This document shows positions 61,601 to 64,000 of a stretch of DNA of 64,000 bases, in pieces; position 1 is the stretch's first letter, and every line of letters starts with the position of its first letter. Location: the NCBI RefSeq assembly GCF_003352465.1, contig NZ_CP031153.1:5109501-5173500 (forward strand), given 5' to 3'. Position numbers and translations under genes: made by a program. Source of the stretch: Kordia sp. SMS9 (GTDB lineage Bacteria; Bacteroidota; Bacteroidia; Flavobacteriales; Flavobacteriaceae). The notes under the pieces are model-generated. The model was given only the letters and a program-made list of their open reading frames with translations, was not told the DNA's origin and searched no databases.

Positions 61601-63182
61601 TACCATAACTTCTGAAGGAACTTGTAAAGTAACAATCGCCCAAAATATAGAATTCTACGGGTGCAATTTGTGAACTTTGCGTTCCGTTGAGTGAAAAGCT
61701 TGTGATTGCTGTTTCTTCTACACTTGTCGATTGTAAGATGGAAGTGTATGTTCCGTCATTGTTATCGATCGTTGGCGTAATAGTTCCTTTGTTTGTAGTA
61801 ATTTGCACAGTTTCTCCACCTGCGGTGATGTTGTTTCCATCTGCGTCTTTGAGTTGTACCGTAATTGTTGACGTGCTGCTTCCATTGGCTGGAATTGCTG
61901 AAGGATTTGCCGTTATGGTACTGTTATCCAAGTCTGGTATTGGTGTAGCTATACAAAGCTCTACCGTTTCATTGTTGAGATTTGTTTCTTCTAAAGCTTC
62001 ATACGTTTGTACTGTTACGGATGCGTCTTGGAATGCAATACTTCCTGTTTCTCGTACTAAGTTTTCTTTTGTTAGTGTAAAATTACTGTTCTGATTTACA
62101 CGAATACAGGTATTTTCTTCCAAAGAAGTATCTGCTTTTATGACCGATTTGTTGTCCCACACATCATTGTCATAGCCAACTCCAAAAGGAATAAACAGGA
62201 GCGCATTGTTGAGCGCATAGAACGTATCGGGATGCAAACTTGCTTTGTCAATTGTTTTTGACCATTGCAATACGCGGTCGAAACCATATTTCTCTACAAT
62301 CGTTGAACTTGGCGATGTTGTTCGATCAATATTCATTCGATAGTATGCATCGTTTGTATTGATCATTTTTGAACTGTAGTGTGTCGTTTCGTCAAACCAC
62401 ATGGCGCTATGCGATTGTGGAAAGGTACTTCCCAAAGGAAAAGACAAGAAAAATACTCGGTTTTGAATGTTTGCAGAACTTACTAAGGTTCCATTGTTTA
62501 CAAATGCCGCACCTCCTACTCCTGACGGTCCTGAAGGTGTATATATGGAAGAATATTCTACATTTTCCGTTGTTGTCAAATTACCATCTAGTTTTGCCAA
62601 TGATACGACACCGCGTCTGCCACTAGGGAATGTACTACCATTCCCTATGACAACTGCTTGCCCATTTTCTGCAACTAGATCTAATACAAATCGTGAGGAA
62701 GTTTCCTCCATACTTCTGAGCACATTTCCGTTACTATCTATCGTAAAGATTAAATTATTAGACCATGCTATGTAATTATTTCCATACGGCAATAGTTTCA
62801 TCTTGTACGACGAATAAATTGTTTGTTCATGTTCGTACGTTTTGAACCATATCATATCATCGTTGCTATTGAGCTTGATGATGCAATATTTATCGCTTGC
62901 GCCTGCGTTGATATTGTCATAATATCCGAATATCAATCGATCTCCATTGGGTGTTCTCACAATGCTTCTCAAGAAGCCTGATCCTACTTCGCCATTGGTA
63001 AAAGTTTTTACTGAAATGAGTTCAAGATTACTATCTGTTTTTATAAGTGCTATTTTGTTTGAACTTACAGATGATCTCGTGCCCCAGTAGAAAAACCCAT
63101 CGACTTCTCCAAGGAAGCTCACAAAAGCATAGCTATTGTTTACTTTGATTTTCTTTATAAAAAAGTCATTACTTAATGCCAT
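55635..63182 (-). CDS. Giant multidomain protein (2515 aa), likely particle or tail-associated
   Basis: No signal peptide. Residues about 1-370 and about 500-890 look like WD/Kelch-like or PQQ-like propeller repeats (GYYDNI..., DKYCIIKLNSNDDMIWFKTYE; HLIVFRIDSNGNVIWSKLLYS). Between them (about 405-495) is an invasin/Big-1-type Ig domain (ITANPSAIPANGSSTSTITVQLKDADGN...). From about 940 (DGSTQGIHTRWVFSGALGEKHLPKGN) to 2200 is a long unassigned region. The last ~290 residues contain fibronectin-III-like strands (KVNIYRAFNKLD, LQWQKTCYNGTYSVFK). It lies directly between the fibre-like genes and a truncated gene, all on one strand. No family is recognised for the whole chain; a structural or adhesive component is inferred. 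Confidence 0.6.
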   Translation of the reverse strand: MALSNDFFIKKIKVNNSYAFVSFLGEVDGFFYWGTRSSVSSNKIALIKTDSNLELISVKTFTNGEVGSGFLRSIVRTPNGDRLIFGYYDNINAGASDKYCIIKLNSNDDMIWFKTYEHEQTIYSSYKMKLLPYGNNYIAWSNNLIFTIDSNGNVLRSMEETSSRFVLDLVAENGQAVVIGNGSTFPSGRRGVVSLAKLDGNLTTTENVEYSSIYTPSGPSGVGGAAFVNNGTLVSSANIQNRVFFLSFPLGSTFPQSHSAMWFDETTHYSSKMINTNDAYYRMNIDRTTSPSSTIVEKYGFDRVLQWSKTIDKASLHPDTFYALNNALLFIPFGVGYDNDVWDNKSVIKADTSLEENTCIRVNQNSNFTLTKENLVRETGSIAFQDASVTVQTYEALEETNLNNETVELCIATPIPDLDNSTITANPSAIPANGSSTSTITVQLKDADGNNITAGGETVQITTNKGTITPTIDNNDGTYTSILQSTSVEETAITSFSLNGTQSSQIAPVEFYILGDCYFTSSFRSYGTFDGFGAVCKLGSNRILAVGGNGVGGVVTLFNDNSEVVWRKRLTVVERTIGLSSVAPCPDGQSAIVLGHYATGQTNRSHLIVFRIDSNGNVIWSKLLYSPNTRFSTGLRTLDYSNGTQKYLITAWFNQSGSTDDMELYKLDENGNLLSSKKVAGISDEQIMGVVETPFGFTIVGSATTPAGQPIRHAIVLSFNDNLGLNWGKRLGDGTYIYATGAIATSTTTENYIVAGIQDNTNRLFISNFSNAVDSYTVKTTNLGSTTDKLSPSVRLVQGANDTFYCIANYTTDRASEVIKFNYQLNELWRKKLDFGSKNSISQLLNDADAQLLLVGGIVGTSAAYIAKTNLELQNCISENVATTPYVQETFTNADFAPTISDLPNTYQNIAMTATDLAAARTDYCSENCNTTSIPPSEHTAIQSPNFYLQAAGSTGNDGSTQGIHTRWVFSGALGEKHLPKGNYANTTNNFNKDDDFVRVYRTPYRKVAKVINFSQAPNIVDDANGVWIYRIEGKDFHVYFKNQTQYTQVRAVINPASNAQGFMQNYGNELIEIESKRHLFFAVEAKVSASASNSSLQTETLSVSTNTLIALKKETNRKTFASSALQNTRLVCENGRTFRCVGNNTHLTEVHIELYGDFIEDTNENQAWTPMGSYALTLDDTVALQQLEPSAGLVDGNWPRFNDDATVNIDNYINKWNVVEADVYDRNLKDVVGKYITLSDDINNPKAVEEIPVDENIVVEGEDDVMEISNLDMLNIASYDYHMARMLGLGFLDIASQVQQGEFVYIAEYVTFGDLEDGQGAREVQHLSMSLPTATSDERLPLPIELDEVVPGAFFGTETSEPSSITDDDGYTHDGRKRYVTLYAEEIPEDAYNPAFYAESTQFESKEYTIPIYAGLEYRKQRDGQPDPGVWEKPEISHDKRYLHTDTTVSNASERYEAFPITLPEVGQPIFVHKQIISGTHYYGSYGINWFSRATSSPTEVSIITALQPKNPLLPPSNIQPHLIQKEQPLLLTSETEQQRYKQIEIDNGPDADQTLVRISFDYHSYQELVDYVVPEDSAITDTELVTDTTSIFDDNDEIFAEDVDIFFRNEMPNNISGKVINIEEDTTNNLVSILTVDEYYLSSVDQTLTPSIPNGLESNYEGGVFIIGEQQHIIHEVIQTSGFPQFKVYKKEISDALVSDIPTADAEALQAIEITNDGIFMAIENMQTPASWGTPNPQPLHVKVDTFNQIHREVVMVEGDAGELERHLEKTRGIWSNPASNHTTITKVDEVIDLDTNGDPVMGHKGMYSITFHGIVLDQHIDYSETSDSVEWYRGIVRVHTEDNPNGKRKVLKVAKILNIKYVGDTTESDVQVLAFDPLFSNDTDYDPIQSGTNVSVNFYPGYKVYLYENQTYGLTEANLLPGDDEEVKNSIVGLRSHDTNNPYYSNISIPKIMFAQKIVEAKQPEQPDGAKYATRPDFFGRSTYTITTEYAHKPHGVLFYRANDEALLNALYEKETVLEIRAALKALGGNYEDYFANRWENFLDFATLETEGDYRYYPPVDVSPDHYKFPNPNKVALFEWANDIIARINSNTAFPPAQTITPFVTDLDASNTDVGNISVGDSRLLGFVKGVLFNAFVPLTKVPVVYAYINGSEYVPVNKKQVLRDENGSVLSPTDPAFEMAPMMKTTSTSPHTTQFTDFNLDGTSNNIYFYAARELSSQMKLGEFSRALGPIKLVTSNAPEAPEVKRIMPVLENVVLGTTPKIQLEINAYPEIQDIKKVNIYRAFNKLDAQSIRTMTPLEPIDVDAAGIAGSELWTVYDDFSDLDEVPYGDGLFYRLTVSRKIEYVEADYGTVTPPPSPVTKYAPSQASKIVASMMVEVANPPAPTLQYIAEPIAANGDINQIALQWQKTCYNGTYSVFKMNAQGNWVKIHEITTNQSDIFVLLEDTSLQAHSLATQDADGNTVYHHFKVVAQNTSGMQSTEENILTMPNDDNWIDIGGIGDMIIGTTFTIR

Positions 63183-63219
63183 CTTCTTATTTTTTTAACT
63201 GTCAATTTTATTTTTTTTG

Positions 63220-64000
63220 TTACTGAGCTAGCACGATATCTTCCGTTCTTGCTGTGTAATCAATTATATATTTATTTACTTCCCAAATCAGGTATCTGAA
63301 TTTGAAATTGAGTGTTTCCGCCGTGATTTGTTTGCTTTCATGCATGATGATTGCTTGCGCGTAATCTTTTGAGTACAATACTTTGTATGCATCGTCATCA
63401 ATGTCGGTTACCTTGTCAAATACTCGGATGGCACCTCGTTTACCGTCCGTACTATCGTTTTCAAATATTTCTTCATCTCCATTGATCAATTCAATTGGAA
63501 TTTTTGGAATATTGAATGGTTCTGGATTTCGAATTAGAAGCGCTACGATGTTTCCATCAGCATCTAAAATTTTGTTGAATTCTGTGTTGACTGCTGGATC
63601 TAAGGGTTCCATTCCTAATACACCTTCTAACAACCTGTCAAATACATTTAAGTATTGTGTTTCTAACGCATCGCTATTCGTATCTGGAGTTCCAGTTACG
63701 ATGTTGTATGCCGTATTGATGTCCGCTGGCGTTAGGTTTGGCAATGGTACATTGAACACCGCTTGTCGTGTATTTTCAGGATCATCTTCATCTACTAACA
63801 GGTAACTGTTTACCTGCGCTTCAAAGTTTTGATAACGTGATGTTTGGAATACGTAGTTGTGTACTTGCACACTCGATACCACATCGTTGCTCTCCGTTTC
63901 GAAGGCATTGTAAATCAATGCGGTATACAGCTTCTGCGGTTTCAAATTCGTTAAGGTTACCGAGTATGCGTAGCTTTGTGGCTGAATTGCATTTCCTATC
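63220..64000 (-). CDS. Unknown protein, 5' end beyond the window
   Basis: The frame is open to the right edge: upstream of an internal TTG the coding continues as ...QPQSYAYSVTLTNLKPQKLYTALIYNAFET. At least 260 residues are visible. Segments: VHNYVFQTSRYQNFEAQVNSYLL, VFNVPLPNLTPADINTAYNIV, FNIPKIPIELINGDEEIFEN, IRVFDKVTDIDDDAYKVLYSKDYAQAIIMHESKQI. The N-terminal part has fibronectin-III or carbohydrate-module-like strands. I do not recognise the family. It ends 37 bases before the giant gene and is probably the same transcript. Confidence 0.6.
   Translation of the reverse strand, partial: IGNAIQPQSYAYSVTLTNLKPQKLYTALIYNAFETESNDVVSSVQVHNYVFQTSRYQNFEAQVNSYLLVDEDDPENTRQAVFNVPLPNLTPADINTAYNIVTGTPDTNSDALETQYLNVFDRLLEGVLGMEPLDPAVNTEFNKILDADGNIVALLIRNPEPFNIPKIPIELINGDEEIFENDSTDGKRGAIRVFDKVTDIDDDAYKVLYSKDYAQAIIMHESKQITAETLNFKFRYLIWEVNKYIIDYTARTEDIVLAQ

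Noticed and set aside
55635..63182. T9SS-exported adhesin
   Set aside because: No signal peptide and no C-terminal sorting domain; the protein ends in GDMIIGTTFTIR.

Overview
The window looks like chromosome of a marine-type Flavobacteriaceae bacterium. It is AT-rich. Many genes have the Bacteroidetes -7 box TAnnTTTG and no Shine-Dalgarno sequence. There are lipoproteins, one protein with a type IX secretion (T9SS) sorting domain, a class III glutamine synthetase, and DUF families typical of the group (DUF4197, DUF5777, DUF2007). A Kordia-like genome is my best guess, but nothing in the sequence proves the genus. I see no rRNA or tRNA genes and no CRISPR array.

Layout. (1) 0-5 kb: the N-terminal end of a fused isobutyryl-CoA mutase (IcmF), then small envelope and housekeeping genes. 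(2) 5.1-8.2 kb: an accessory island with two toxin-like proteins that share a 'VDNR...QLGK' N-terminal module (one ends in an AHH-type nuclease domain), a peptidoglycan-binding M15 peptidase, a frameshifted TPR remnant and a lanthipeptide-like precursor. (3) 8.2-11.9 kb: housekeeping genes including pyrF and prfA, plus a candidate short RNA. (4) 12-13.1 kb: three more Cys-rich double-glycine peptide precursors with no maturation enzyme nearby. (5) 13.2-17.5 kb: a cytochrome c / YceI / OB-fold / DUF5777 operon, then a hydrolase-degenerate cyclase-AraC fusion regulator. (6) 17.6-39.6 kb: a surface-protein cluster with a T9SS-sorted protein and four giant BspA-type leucine-rich-repeat (LRR) proteins. 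All four LRR proteins end in the same ~255-residue module, which carries a duplicated dockerin-like repeat. Twin membrane-spanning TPR/LuxR-type regulators sit inside the cluster. (7) 39.8-54 kb: MsrA-like protein, purM, a MORN-repeat protein, divergent glutamine synthetases of classes III and II, a cation exchanger, an esterase and a BlaI/BlaR1-type pair with a clear operator. (8) 54-64 kb: two phage-tail-fibre-like proteins with a common shaft and different tips, a 2515-residue multidomain protein without a signal peptide, and a further gene cut by the right edge. This is probably the end of a phage-tail-like or extracellular contractile injection locus that continues outside the window.

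How the parts may work together (inference). The toxin-like proteins at 5-8 kb have N-termini of a kind I associate with contractile-injection cargo in Bacteroidetes, and the right end looks like the fibre part of such a particle. The LRR cluster probably makes alternative surface adhesins. Three minus-strand transcription units (cytochrome operon, T9SS protein, first LRR gene) share a two-half-site upstream element with exact 20-nt spacing and lack the usual -7 box, so they may be co-regulated, possibly by the AraC fusion encoded among them.
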